Assembly (NCBI GenBank): GCA_001972305.1
Contig: BDDD01002885.1
Coordinates: forward strand, 85,584-149,583
Source: Cephalotus follicularis
Lineage: Eukaryota; Streptophyta; Magnoliopsida; Oxalidales; Cephalotaceae
Reading direction: 5' to 3'
Length of the DNA: 64,000 bases
Shown here piece after piece: positions 37,282 through 48,462 of the stretch. The notes beneath the pieces were generated by a model. The model worked only from the letters and a program-made list of their open reading frames with translations. It did not search any database and was not told where the DNA came from. The number at the start of each line of letters is the position of its first letter. Within the stretch, counting starts at the first letter, position 1. A program made the position numbers and the translations under genes.

Positions 37282-37704
37282 TAACACAAAATAGGGTTTT
37301 TTTTATTTTCTAAAATGCAGAAAATGGTTTTAACACAAAAAATAAAAAGCCAAAAAAAAATGTTTTATTTATTCATAGACTCAATATCAAAACCCACTAG
37401 GCTAAGGCCAAAACCGCTTATCCTAGCCAAAAGCAAAACAAACCGAAAAATGGGCAGTCCACAAACCGAAAAAAAAAATCGACAGCCCATACAAAACATA
37501 TCGAAAAGCCCAAAAATTCCATACGGAAAAACGGGATATTACAATGTAACGCCCGAGAATTTCATTAAATATAATGTTGTAATTTCCAATGTATATGATC
37601 ATAAATAAATGAGAATTTGTGATTTTCCCAATTGATAATGTTGATTTTGGAGTAAAGGAATGTTGAAATATTTCATTCAATTAAAATGTTAAGGATTTGG
37701 GACA

Positions 37705-37889
37705 AGCATCGACACCATAAGCTAAAGCGTCGACGCCATGGCAGCTGAAACACGCGTTTAAGTTGAACACTTAAAATGTTGATGCAAGAGATAAGCGTCG
37801 ATGCAAATAGAACAAACTGCTATAAGCGCTGATGCTTATATAGAAGCGTCAACGCTTTGTATTGAATATCAGACACATTTAAGCGCTGA
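37705..37889. repeat. Palindromic word array, B 3' LTR, U3-side
   Basis: Words include GCATCGACAC, GCGTCGACGCC near 37727, GCGTCGATGC, GCGTCAACGC at 37845 and GCGCTGACG near 37884. Partner of 3963-4112. Confidence 0.78.
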
Positions 37890-38648
37890 CGAAGACGTGG
37901 TGCAAGGGGACATGTTAAAGCCATGTTAAGAAGACGTGTTGAGCATGCACCAAGATTCCTTGACTTTCCAGGTCTGAAAAGGAAAGAAAGGAGAGGACAT
38001 GTGGGTGTGCATGTAGCAGCTGAAGGAAGAGGGAGACACCTGGTGTGCCATTCAACCAAGTGTGATGGAAGAGAGAGACATATGCCCATTCATGCAGAGG
38101 AAAAAAAATGTCACCTGCATAAAACACCACTCTTTCTCTCACCCTTCAGCTGAGAAAACGTAAAAGTAAAAGTGAGAGAAATAGAGAGGAGCGGTGGTAA
38201 AAAAGAAAGAAATAGAGAGAGAGAGGATAAAACCTCCATTGTTGGACCTGGGCAAGCTTTGAAGCTCAAACCAGGAAGGGAAATGAGCTTGCTTGGAGCT
38301 ACTGGCCAAACCGGGGAGCTCGAAATGATTAGACAGAGGACTAAAAGAGGTGGACTTTTGGATTCCTAACTTGGAATCAAAGGTAGGGTATTTATACATG
38401 CAAAGTTTGAGTTCAATTATATTGAATGACCATTGGTGAATTGCATTATTTGCATGACTGTCTTGGGTTAATTAGATTGACTAGATTAATGCTGTGATAT
38501 GCCAGACATGTAAACTGATCATGCATGTTGTTTTCTTGGCGTATGTCAAGCTGGATTGCATGTATATTTGGATTGAAACCTGCTGTTTTCGTGTTGTAAC
38601 GAAGAAGTTGAAACCTGGACTGCGTAACCATTGTCGCTTACGGGGAAA

Positions 38649-38892
38649 GCGTCGACGCTTTAGCTGTTATGCTAAGAACACATACTGGTTCAATGAAAAA
38701 CGTCGACGCTTACATCAAAGCGTCGATGCCAAAGTGATAAGCGCCGACGCCTAAGGATCTTGAACTTAGAGCGTCGACGCCAAGGACGATTATTGACGCG
38801 TATATTCCTACTGTTAAGTGCTAACACTATGGAATTGAGCATAGACGCTTAGAGGACATAAGCGTCAACACCTAGAACATAAACGTCGGCGC
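38649..38892. repeat. Palindromic word array, B 3' LTR, leader-side
   Basis: Partner of 4917-5164 and better preserved at some positions: the first word is a perfect GCGTCGACGC here but GCGTCAATGC there. The comparison supports GCGTCGACGC as the ancestral word. Confidence 0.85.
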
Positions 38893-40128
38893 TTAAGCTA
38901 CTGCTTCGGAAAATTTCGCTTAAACGGCGTACGTTGAGCCCAAATTGAGCCTAGATGCATTTGAGCATATGTTTGCATTGCATATTGAACTGTTAATTGA
39001 CCTGTGTCTTGAAAAGTGACTGATTTCTAAAAGTGTTATCATTAAACAAATCATTATTTTGTACGAAAATGTATATTTTTGAATGACCGGGAAAGTATTT
39101 TCCAATGACTGTGAACTGTTTAAATGATTTCAATACAATCTAAATGTATTGATTCAAGTGTTTATAAATTTTAAACGACTTGAAAATAGACTTATATATA
39201 TTTGACAAATATATTTGATCAAGTAATATTTTAAAAATAGCTTGAATTGGACTGTGACTGTGACTGTTGCTGTACTAGCTACGTGGCGGAGGTTTCCATG
39301 GTTGGATAGTGGTAGGGTTTGGCTCTAGGTGCCAGGAGATGGCTAGGGATACCCACTGTTGATTACTTAGCTGCCGTGCTAATAACCTGTACTGTTGAAC
39401 TGCTTCGAGCCTTCGGGAACCGGGGCGGAAGTATGGAGAGTGCAACGTTGGGGCCAGGAGTTGGCAATGATTTCGTACGTACTATCTATATTGATGTCCC
39501 TTTGAGGAAATGGTCACTGGATTGTGTTGATGTAGCCTTAACGGGTTGCACCCGTACTGTGAATATACGTATATAAAAATATGTATATATATACTATTAT
39601 ATATACTGTATTGCATCACTGTGCATTCATTCATGACATTCATTATTATTGAACCCGAATTGTATATATACTTAGCCGAGTGAGGACAAAGGCTAACCCC
39701 TACAATTTCATATTGATGCAGTGCGATCATGATGGGCAAGCGTGGAGAAGTTAAAATTGTAATAATGTTGTCTGATGGACTTGCACTTTCCTGTTGGAGT
39801 TGTTAAACTGCTATTGTAAACTGGAACAATGTTTATCGTATTTGATGGATAATTGTTAAGCATGGATTACTGTTTTGAACGAAATATTGTATCGACATGT
39901 TTTGATCATGCTCTGTTTGAGGGAAATTAACAATGGGAATGTTATATTTTAGTAACATGTAGTATGGGATGCATGTTACGTTGTTGAATTCGGCTTATAA
40001 ATGAATGCTTCCGCAAGATATTATCTGTTTTGAAAGGTTTTTATTTTTCCTGAAAATTGTACAAGCCGGATATTATATTGATTGCTACCACTTTTATTGT
40101 TGTTATGAAAATGGGGTGTTACACTTAA

Positions 40129-41810
40129 GCTATCTCGAAGCGTAAGCTATAACATGATCGTGCTACATCAATACACATCCCAAACCTTTATTCGTAGCGT
40201 CACTGTAAATCTGATATCCACCTGGCCCAGATGGCCAATGAAGGACGGGTGCAGACACAAGACCGCTCTTGAACTTTTTAAAACTTTTCTCCCGTTCTTC
40301 ATACGACACAAATTTTTCTCTCATTGTCATAAGCTGCGCCAATGGCAAGGCTATAAAGGAAAATCCTTCCACAAACCGTCTATAGTAACCAGCCAAACCC
40401 AGAAAACTTCTAACCTCCATCACAGAAGTAGGTCTCGGTCATTTGGTAATAGCCTCAACCTTGGCAGGATCCACACAGATGCCTTCTACTGTTACCACCA
40501 GGCCCAAGAATGCCACTTGCTCCAACCAGAACTCACATTTCGAAAACTTCGCATATAGCTGATTCTTCCTCAAAATCCCGAGCACTATACAAAGCTGTTC
40601 CTCATGCTCTTCCCTTGACTTTGAGTACCCTAGGTTATCATCAACGAACACAATAACAAACCTATCCAAGAATTCATGAAATAACCTATTCCTCAATCCA
40701 TGAAGACTGTTAGCGCATTGCCAAGTCTGAACGGCATTACAAGAAACTCGTAATGCCCATACAGTGTACGAAAAGTAGTCTTAGGCACATCTTCATATCT
40801 TATCCACAACTGATGATATCCAGACCTCAAATCTATCTTACAAAAATACCTTACACCTTGGGGTTGATCAAACAGGTCATCAATCTGAGGTAAAGGGTAT
40901 TTATTCCTGATAGTAATCCGATTCAACTTTTTGTAGTCAATACACAATCTCATTGAATTGTCCTTCTTCTTAACAAACAAAACTGGCGCACCCCATGGTG
41001 AAACAATCGGCCGGATGAAACCCCGATCCAACAATTCGTGTAACTGCTCTTTCAATTCTTTCAAATCTACCGGTGCCATCCTACAGGGTGCTTTAGATAT
41101 AGGTCCCACTCCAAGAATGAGTTCAACAGTAAACTCAACTTCCCATTGCGGTGGCAATCCCGGTAACTCCTCCGGAAACACATATGAATATTCACTAACA
41201 ACAGGATAATCCTCAAGGCAAGGTTCATCATTAGTGAAATCCTTCATAATAGTTAAGAATCCTTCAGCGCCCTTAGCCACCAACTTCTGAGCCTTCAAAA
41301 CTAAGATAATCTTAACATCCTTCCTTGGCCGTGAACCCTGATAAACGAATTCAGGTCGATCCACATCTCCAAATAGAACCCTCTGAGCGTGACAGTCAAT
41401 CGTAGCTCGATGACGATCCAACCAATCCATGCCAAGAATCATATCGAAATCACACATATCCATCAGGAAAAGGTCCACCTCACGAACTTTGTCATCGAAC
41501 ATAACAGGGCAATCATAAAAGTACTCACATATAACAACGAAAGTCCCCGTAGGGGTCAAAAAAACCAGAACTGGATCAAGAGACTGAGAAGGCACCCCAA
41601 GATGCCAAACAAAAGATCTTGCTATCATAGAATGAGTTGATCCAGTATCATACAATACAAAAGTCTTATGATTACCAACAGAGAGAAAACCCGAAACTAT
41701 ACCTGCAGCATTTGCCGCCTGATGAGACGTCATAGCGAAGACTGTGCCTCCCACATTGCGCAGTCTCGAATCATTACCATTTCCTCCTCTATTGTTTGCA
41801 TGAGGATCTG
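40129..41810 (-). pseudogene. Element A pol, 5' half: protease, RT, start of RNase H
   Basis: Minus strand. Protease with [20 protein letters not shown] (active-site DTG) and [22 protein letters not shown] with [40 protein letters not shown] and DLRSGYHQL. The catalytic strand reads [11 protein letters not shown], with Asn where Ile is usual after DD. Then [19 protein letters not shown] and the start of RNase H ([15 protein letters not shown]). One base is missing near 40690 (frameshift after AVFMD), and a stop replaces Trp near 40440 and Lys near 40135. The open part 41847-40693 is the longest frame in this element. RNase H continues at 3796. Confidence 0.9.
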
Positions 41811-42951
41811 GACAATCCTTAAAGAGATGACCCAGCCATCCACACATGAAGCACGCCCCAGTGGCCTTATAACATGTTCCAACAGGATGTCATTTCCCAC
41901 AAATATCACATTGTGCAATTTGAACATTATTGGGGTTACCCCCACCAGTAGCTCCCTGAACGTGCCTCTCCTCATTACCCGGTTGTAGCTGTTGTCCCCC
42001 TTCTCTGTTCTGATTATTATTCTTCTTATGTTGCTTACCATCATGACCCTTATTCCACCAGCCGCCCTGACCCTTACTCTGCTCTCCGGAATTCTGACCT
42101 TGAGCATCACCTCTGTTTCACTTCCTCTCTCCTTCTTTCTGAGATGCCTGGAAGTCCAACCTTTCCATCTCAATATTCATTACAGCATTAGAAACCTCAG
42201 ATACGTTAGCAAATCTCGAATTTACAAGCTTTCCTGTGAGCTGATAATGTAGCTTCCATTTAAACTTTTCAGCTTGTTCTACTTCCGACCCCACCGCAAG
42301 TCCAGCAAAGCCCGCCAATCTGGTGAACCGGGCCAAGAATTCGGTGACTGACTCACCATCCTTCTGTCTTGTATTCACAAATTCTCTAGCACAAGCCTCT
42401 TTATCAAAAGTGGGAAAATACTGCTGATTTTTTTTTTTGCAAAACTCAGACCACGATAGAGCATCAATATATCCTCCGCCCTTGGCTATCCTCAACGTCT
42501 TCCACCATCGTTGAGCGTCTCCTTCAAGCTTATGCACAACCAGTCTCACTTTTGGCTCATCACTACACCCCAGCACATCAAATATCTTCTCCATGTGAGC
42601 AATCTAGTGTTCAGCCTCTACAGGTGTTGGTGCTGAACTAAAAGACTGCGGTCTCTGTTTCTGGAACCTCTCAAGCAAGACATATAAAGGAATGTCAGGA
42701 CGGTCCTCAGCTCCCTTATCAGCCTGAACATCAACCGGTGCATTCTCCTCAAGAACATGTTCTCGGTAACCCTATCCCAGATTTTGCTGGTTCATAGTGT
42801 GAATCCCTCTATTGACCTCTTGTGGCACATCCTGAGCGACATCCTGTCGCACCAAGTCGTCCACGGTAGGCTCATTTTGTCCTTCTTCCCAAGCCACAGC
42901 TGGTTTGGTTTCCTGAGGGGTATTTCCTAACCATCCGCTTCTAGATGCCAT
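41805..42951 (-). pseudogene. Element A gag
   Basis: The ATG at 42951 begins MASRSGWLGNTPQETKPAV. The retrotransposon gag domain follows (LVVHKLEGDAQRWWKTLRIA, YFPTFDKEACAREFVNTRQK, then EFLARFTRLAGFAGLAVG). Two zinc knuckles, CDICGK*HPVGTC and [14 protein letters not shown], have the CX2CX4HX4C spacing. It shares one frame with the protease and RT. Stops lie near 42770, 42603, 42116 and 41900. Confidence 0.87.
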
Positions 42952-43105
42952 CTACGAAAAAGAAACAAATAATGAAATAATGAAAAGAACAAGAAGTTGA
43001 AACAAACGACATATCGAAACAATTATTATGGAATAGTCCTAACCCAATTTCTACCCATCTCACAGGTCAAACCAAGATAGGTCTTCTAAGGAAAGGAAAA
43101 CCTAT

Positions 43106-43117
43106 CCTCTGATACCA
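43106..43117 (-). other. Element A primer-binding site
   Basis: Minus-strand TGGTATCAGAGG, 11 of 12 bases of the initiator-Met pattern, 5 bp from the LTR. Confidence 0.88.
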
Positions 43118-44422
43118 TAATCTGTAACACCGCCGATACAGTTGGGAGTGCTTAAAGGACATATAAAACTAATCGAAACATAAACTTAACTTTTATTCAA
43201 ATAATGTGGTGGTTTCAAAACTGAAAGCAGAATATAACATAATCCATAACATAAAATTTCCAAAATCAAAATGTTGTTCATAACACTAGCCAAAACATGA
43301 CCATATGACAACTGAAACATAATAGGAGTAAACTCCTAGGTGATCCTGTAACATAGGGTTGACATCTCTCATCACACATTCCCATGATGCTCCTGATAAC
43401 CTGCCGCACAAAAAACAAAAACGCGACTGAGCAAACCTCAGTATGGATATAGAATATAAAACAATAAACATTAATTAAAATGTAGAAAAGTGTCTGACCT
43501 TTAAAATCAGAAATTTCATGCATAACATGATTAAAATACTCATTCATAATGTAAAACAAAATATTCATACAAAACAAATATAAAACTTCATAATTATCCG
43601 AATTTCAGAATTTTATCCGATTTCATAATTCCATACAGAGAATCCAAAATATATATATATATATATGCAAGGGGTTCGCGACGCCCACATGCCGGTCAGA
43701 ACGACGTGTAAGGCACTACACAATCAATTCACATATCCGAATCCGAACATAATTTCCTAGGGCCAACCCATACGCCTCTATCCGAATAATCACACTCAGG
43801 TGATCAAAAATTGGATCCATAATCCTATTCACAGGATATCAAAACAGTGAGAGACGCCGTAGACTGATCACACCGCCACAGATGGTGTCATGTCCTCCAT
43901 GCCAAAGAACATGCCTATGGGACCTATAGGTAGGTATAACTCTGTATGTCATTATTCAAAAATATTGTTTTACTCTAAAAACAATTCAAATCATAAACAG
44001 TTTTTTCGAACATGTTCTGAACATATCCAAGATCATTATCATACCCGTATTATAAAAACTCAACATACTTTTATAGTCAAAAATCATACTCATTTAATTC
44101 CATAAATAATTAAAAGATTTGACAATATTATAATCTACATTTTATTCATCAAAACTGAATTTATTTAAATAAAATCGAAAGAGATGTCCGAGAACGAAAA
44201 ATAAATCTGTACTAAAAGCAGAATTGAATTCATTTCATAAAACCGATGCAAAAATCCAATAATGGAGAATCTTTACCTTAGTCGTTCAATCCCAAACTAG
44301 AATAAATCAAAATCACGTACAGAAACACCCTAATCGTCACAATAGGTGTTTTGGAACCCTAAACATACGAACCAAACCGTGTTGCAAACTATCAGACACA
44401 TATTACAATTTCCATGAGGATA

Positions 44423-44682
44423 AGCGCTGACGTTTACTATATAAGCATCGACGTTTACAACATAAGCGTTGACGCTAAAACAATGCATCGACGAAAATCA
44501 CACCTAAGCATCGTCAAGACATGATAGTTTACGGTGAAAGTGTCGACGCTCAAACAAAGCGTCAACATTTAAGACATAAGCGTCAATAGGAAACAAAAAC
44601 AGTCGACGCTTTAACTCATGCAGGACGATAAAAACAGTTTTTCTATGCACAGGCGTCGACGCATACGGTATAGGCGTTGACA
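44423..44682. repeat. Palindromic word array, A 5' LTR, leader-side
   Basis: Partner of 803-1034. It keeps some words better (GTCGACGCTTTAAC near 44603) and others worse (GCGCTGACG at 44423). It lies inside the predicted A intron. Confidence 0.83.
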
Positions 44683-45261
44683 CTTTAGGTCAAAAACATG
44701 AAACGCGGTGCTATACCAGTTGCATTCATGAACAAAATCCAGTTTTCTTAACCTTAAATCATAAAGCAGTAACATGCAGGTTCTAAAACATGTCTTCTAT
44801 GGTTGAAAAATACCAGTATAAAATTTCAATATATAAACATATGATTTACAGGTTACATATCAATAACAACCTTTAAAATATGTTTCTTGGAATTGTATTG
44901 TTTAAGGCAGTTTTCATGGATTAACAATGGAGTTTTTAACAATCTATAAGTTTTCTATTCATCAAAACATCATCTAAAACGATAATGAAATCAATAGCAT
45001 AACATACATTCAAAAGATGTGAAAATAGTGGAGGGAACAACGGCTATGGCTGTTTTTGGTTTGTAAAATATTGCAGATGATGGAGTTTTAAAAGGAGATG
45101 AAAACATGTGATTCAAAATGGCAAACGTGTGTATTAAAGACATTCCTTTCATGCAGATATAAGTCCAACACAGATGGAAAAACAGATAATCGGTTTATGA
45201 CAAAAATCCCACCTTCCTTACAAAGCCACCGTCCATACACGAAAATGGAAAAATGGCTAAA

Positions 45262-45422
45262 GCGTCGACGGTTGAAACAAGGCGTCAGTGCTTTACATAT
45301 ACATGCCAAGGCATCGACGCCTAACCTGCTTTTTTTATTCAAAAGCGTCGATGTCATATCAAGGCGTCGACGTTTTCAATACTGGAAGAAACACGAGAAA
45401 CAGCAATGTTAAGGCGTCGACG
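45262..45422. repeat. Palindromic word array, A 5' LTR, U3-side
   Basis: Partner of 1616-1801. Several words are preserved, for example AAGCGTCGACGG at 45261 and AAGGCGTCGACGCTTA near 45411. Confidence 0.82.
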
Positions 45423-46210
45423 CTTAACGCCCAGAACATAAAATGAAGAATAGAGTTTTCAAAACAGAATCAAACGGTTCGTGTAACGTCCCTAACCCGA
45501 GTCCGCTAATAACTCAAAGAGAACTACGGGAATCGTTTGCGTTACGTGGGGTGAACCATTAACCATCAAATCGTTTAATCATTTAACGATCTATTAACCA
45601 TTTAATCAACTCTATGTCATATCGTATTCGATAACCTTAACATTTACGCACAAGTTTAAACGCTAAACTTCACAGGATCTAATTCATGGTATTACATAAT
45701 TGTTTGATCACTTATGATCTATCATGTTTAATAACTTCATATGATACCTTTACAAATTTTATCCTCAACATTAAAATCACCATATTTCTCATGATAACCA
45801 TTCTTTTCTAATACCTTACATTTAATCATTACTTGGCATAAACATTACACAGCGGAAATATAATTTATCATACCATAACATAGTCATACCCATTGCTACC
45901 ATTTATCATTAACTTCTCATACTCTCTAGTGTGCTACATAACATTGGATATCATCATCTTATTAGAAAACATCACAATCTATATCGTTCACTTCTATGCT
46001 TTAACATCTATACATCGTTTGTCATAAAATGCTACACAGCGGAAAACATTAACGTACGACATTAAAAAAAAACTTCATGGCATAACATACTTCCTTTTCA
46101 ATACTTCATTTATGAACTTCCTCCAAAGCTCGCACTTTTACGTTCGGCTTCTCCTGGAAAATCATTTAAAAACAAGACAGTGCAAGGAGTGAGCTCAAAT
46201 AGCCCAGTAA

Positions 46211-46215
46211 GGATC
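46211..46215. repeat. Target-site duplication GGATC, left copy (element D)
   Basis: GGATC precedes TGTAACGCCC at 46216 and follows GGCGTTACA at 54315-54319. Confidence 0.93.
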
Positions 46216-46420
46216 TGTAACGCCCGAGATTTTTATGCAATGTAATATTTCAATTTTATCGAAATATTATTATTGAAGTTATGGGAATGGCATGATTTTT
46301 GACCTAGATGATGCTTTCCAGATTTTAAAAGGTTAGATTTTGGAAGAGGGAATGATTGGAATGATAAAGAAATTCTAAATGATGCAATTTGAGGCAAAAC
46401 GGTGCAGTTTTGGGCTAAAC

Positions 46421-46570
46421 GCGTCGATGTCTTTATAAAGACGTCGACGCCTATGGGAGCAAAGGGCGCACGTAAATGCATGAACATGCACGTCGATGCA
46501 TACGAAGGCGTCGACGTCCTTGTGTGAAAAAGGAAAAGACATCGACGTCTAGAGAAGACGTCGACGTCTT
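46421..46570. repeat. Palindromic word array, D 5' LTR, U3-side (GACGTCGACGTC type)
   Basis: Cores at about 46423, 46443, 46493, 46510, 46541 and 46560. The last copy is AAGACGTCGACGTCTTT, a 16-bp palindrome plus one base. The same array is at 51463-51612 in the other LTR, and a related one at 57894-58041 in E. Confidence 0.88.
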
Positions 46571-47844
46571 TGAAAAGAATATCAGTCACCTTATGAACTG
46601 ACAGACTAACGTGCAAAGGGAGACCATTATGGGCTTGTTGCAGGCACCTCGGGGCATGAAGTTTGATGTGTTGGCCATGCATAATAGCCTCCTGACCTGC
46701 ATGACTGAAGATGGATGGAGAATGTAACAAGTGTTGTGATGCATGCAACCTGCAAAAGGAAAGGAGAAGGAAACAAAAGTGAGAATGCAAAAATGGAATG
46801 GGGAAGAGGGAAAGGACACGGGAAGGTTCATTTAGTGCAGAAAAAAAGAGGGACAGGGAGCCATCTGCATAAAAACAACCCCATCCCCACCTCTCTCCCT
46901 CGTTTAAAACACCTGAGAAGAAGAAAAGAAAGAAACAGTGAGTGTGAAAGAAGATTATCACCATTGTTGAACCAGTGGATCTTGGAGCTGATAGCTTGCA
47001 GCACCGGGACAACCTTGGAGCTACTGTGATCAATTTCTGGAACTCAAAGAGGTGGAGTTACAAGGTTTCTAACTTGAAACCAGAGGTAGGGGAATTATAT
47101 GTACATATTTGAGTTCAAAGTTAATGTGTTGCCATGAATGAAATGCATGAATTGCATGCTTGTTGGGAGTTGAACTAAATGCTTGGTTGATGATATGAAC
47201 ACTTGTTGGTGTAGATTATGCATGCATGTTGATTTCTGGGTGAATCCCATGCTTGATTGTATGTGCATAAGGGTTGAGTACCCCTTCATATTTAAGAACT
47301 TTGTATATATTTATATAAAACGAGTTTATATGTTCTCAGGAAAAGTTAGGAAAGTTCATCAAAATCACATAGTATTTTATGAACTTTTTGTTATGTAATT
47401 TTACATGAGGCTAAGAAGCTTTTATGAGGACAGGCATATTGTATTAAAATTAATACACTTTGGCAAAGCGTTAAGAAAACCTTTTATATGTAAAGGCAGT
47501 GTCAGGTAAAGGTTCATTTATTAATACATATTTTATGAACTGTTGTAATGTAAATAAGTTTTACATATTGGTCGGGAAAAACATGTCATGAATAAAAACA
47601 TATGTATTAAGGTTTGTAAACTTTAGTAAAAGTGCCAGGAAAAACCTTTATATAAAAAGGTGTGTTATAGTATATGTGTAAAGAGTTTAGTTTTAGTAAA
47701 TTCTTTAGTACGCTGTAGTATTGTTCAGTTAAGTGTCACCATACGTTACGTTGGTATACGAGTTTGTACGGATCTCAGTAGAGATCTTAGCAAGGCCTCG
47801 GTTGCCAAGGTTAAACCTAGTTTGGCATATTTGGTCCTCCTTTC

Positions 47845-48402
47845 TGCAGCTACAGAAAGGAGTTGCGCAGCTACAGGTAACGGGGTTTTCGCAGCTCCAA
47901 AAGGAAGTTCCAGTCACGAACGTTGTCATGTTTAGTGCAACTGCAAAAAGACATCCGCAGCTACGGATGTTCGGTTTTGGGAATCCGCAGCTACAAGTAG
48001 TGTTGCGTGGCTGCAAATTCCATCCTTGGAATTGTGCAGGAGCGCAATACTTGTTCTGGGTTACGTATCGTTGGTTTCTGCAGTTACGGAAGGTATCTGC
48101 AGCTACAAATTCACCATGGTCGTTCATAGTAAAACAGGTTAGAGGTAAAGGTTCCTTCTTTTGTAGGAGGTAAGTGCGTACGTTAAGGTCTATGCAATGA
48201 GTGTCACATTGTACGTGTTGTCCAATAGGCGCACATATTGGTCTAGTAGTTGGGTGGTCTTTAGGTATTTCAGGTCTTTCATTGTAAACGTAAGACGTCT
48301 ACAAACTTTATCTGTAGCTGCGAATTGATTCTGCAGCTGCAGATAACGGAGTAGCGTGTTCCTGTAGCTACGAATGGTGGTCTCGTAGCTGCAGATTCTC
48401 AG
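47845..48402. repeat. Array of a fourth palindromic word (CAGCTAC / GCAGCTGC) in the D 5' LTR
   Basis: About fourteen words, with centres starting near 47847, 47868, 47892, 47938, 47958, 47988, 48008, 48081, 48100, 48315, 48334, 48365 and 48386. Many steps are 19-21 bp. Some words are flanked by matching arms, for example ACATCCG-CAGCTA-CGGATGT near 47951. The position corresponds to the leader-side array of the other families. Confidence 0.8.
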
Positions 48403-48437
48403 GTCTTGTGACAGAGAAGGCAAAGATAGGTGTTTGT

Positions 48438-48462
48438 NNNNNNNNNNNNNNNNNNNNNNNNN
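48438..48462. other. Assembly gap (25 N)
   Basis: Run of N inside the D 5' LTR. Sequence to its right matches the 3' LTR again from about 53165; sequence to its left does not. Confidence 1.

Larger units (their letters stand above)
34033..37543 (-). mobile_element. Element J: solo LTR of a family related to A
   Basis: 3511 bp from TGTAACACCCCC to GGGATATTACA, flanked by ATGTA at 34028-34032 and 37544-37548. It has no primer site or coding region, so it is a solo LTR left by recombination. The end GGGATATTACA and the block near 34361-34400 (minus GAGGTTTGCTCAG, then a T-rich run and GCGGCAG) match element A's LTR, giving the minus orientation. A GC-rich part lies at 36690-37240; its open frames in several phases reflect composition. 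No GTCGAC words seen. Confidence 0.85.
3802..40123 (+). mobile_element. Element B: Ty3/gypsy chromovirus-like retrotransposon carrying nested G, H, I and J
   Basis: Plus-strand element with LTRs at 3802-6407 and 34029-34032 plus 37544-40123. Its own internal region is 6408-8592 and 31489-34028. The polyprotein order is gag, protease, RT, RNase H, integrase, chromodomain-like tail. The copia element G splits its RT just after RSGY, and the solo LTR J splits the first bases of its 3' LTR. The CTTAA duplication places it in element A's pol. All coding parts carry stops and frameshifts. Confidence 0.92.
34029..40123 (+). repeat. Element B 3' LTR, split after 4 bases by J
   Basis: Its first bases TGTA are at 34029-34032, then J; it resumes at 37544, with TGTAACGCCCGAG readable at 37545. 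It ends GGTGTTACA at 40123. Layout equals the 5' LTR: arrays at 37705-37889 and 38649-38892, donor-like AAG|GTAGGG at 38382/38383, and the GAGTGAGGACAAAGGCTAACCCC block near 39680. The acceptor AG is CAT here. Confidence 0.9.
1..45481 (-). mobile_element. Element A: Ty3/gypsy chromovirus-like LTR retrotransposon, interrupted
   Basis: Base layer of the window, read on the minus strand. Its 3' LTR ends at 1931, its pol is cut at 3797 by element B and resumes at 40129, its gag starts at 42951, its primer-binding site is at 43106-43117, and its 5' LTR begins at 43123 and is cut by element C at 45481. Removing B (3802-40123 plus one CTTAA copy) rejoins the RNase H reading frame across the junction. 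Domain order gag, protease, reverse transcriptase, RNase H, integrase is that of Ty3/gypsy. The chromodomain-like tail suggests the Tekay/Del group; that clade assignment is from memory of the family. Many stops and at least one frameshift show it is inactive. Confidence 0.9.
43123..45481 (-). repeat. Element A 5' LTR (outer end cut by C)
   Basis: Starts TGTAACACCGCC and aligns with 1-1931 from 43622 on. It breaks at CAAACGGTTCG (45481), where the other copy continues for about 85 bp more. GTTCG at 45477-45481 is the left duplication of element C. Predicted donor at 45007 (AT|GTATGTT) and acceptor GCGGCAG at 43401 on the minus strand. Confidence 0.88.

Noticed and set aside
36928-37294. Overlapping 118-residue frames in GC-rich DNA, possibly a captured gene piece
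   Set aside because: Three frames are open at once, as expected from base composition. The region is inside solo LTR J and shows no domain.
46233-47033. 266-residue open frame on the minus strand, with a related 187-residue frame at 51790-51227
   Set aside because: It lies antisense in both D LTRs, has no recognisable domain, and differs between copies. LTR sequence explains it.
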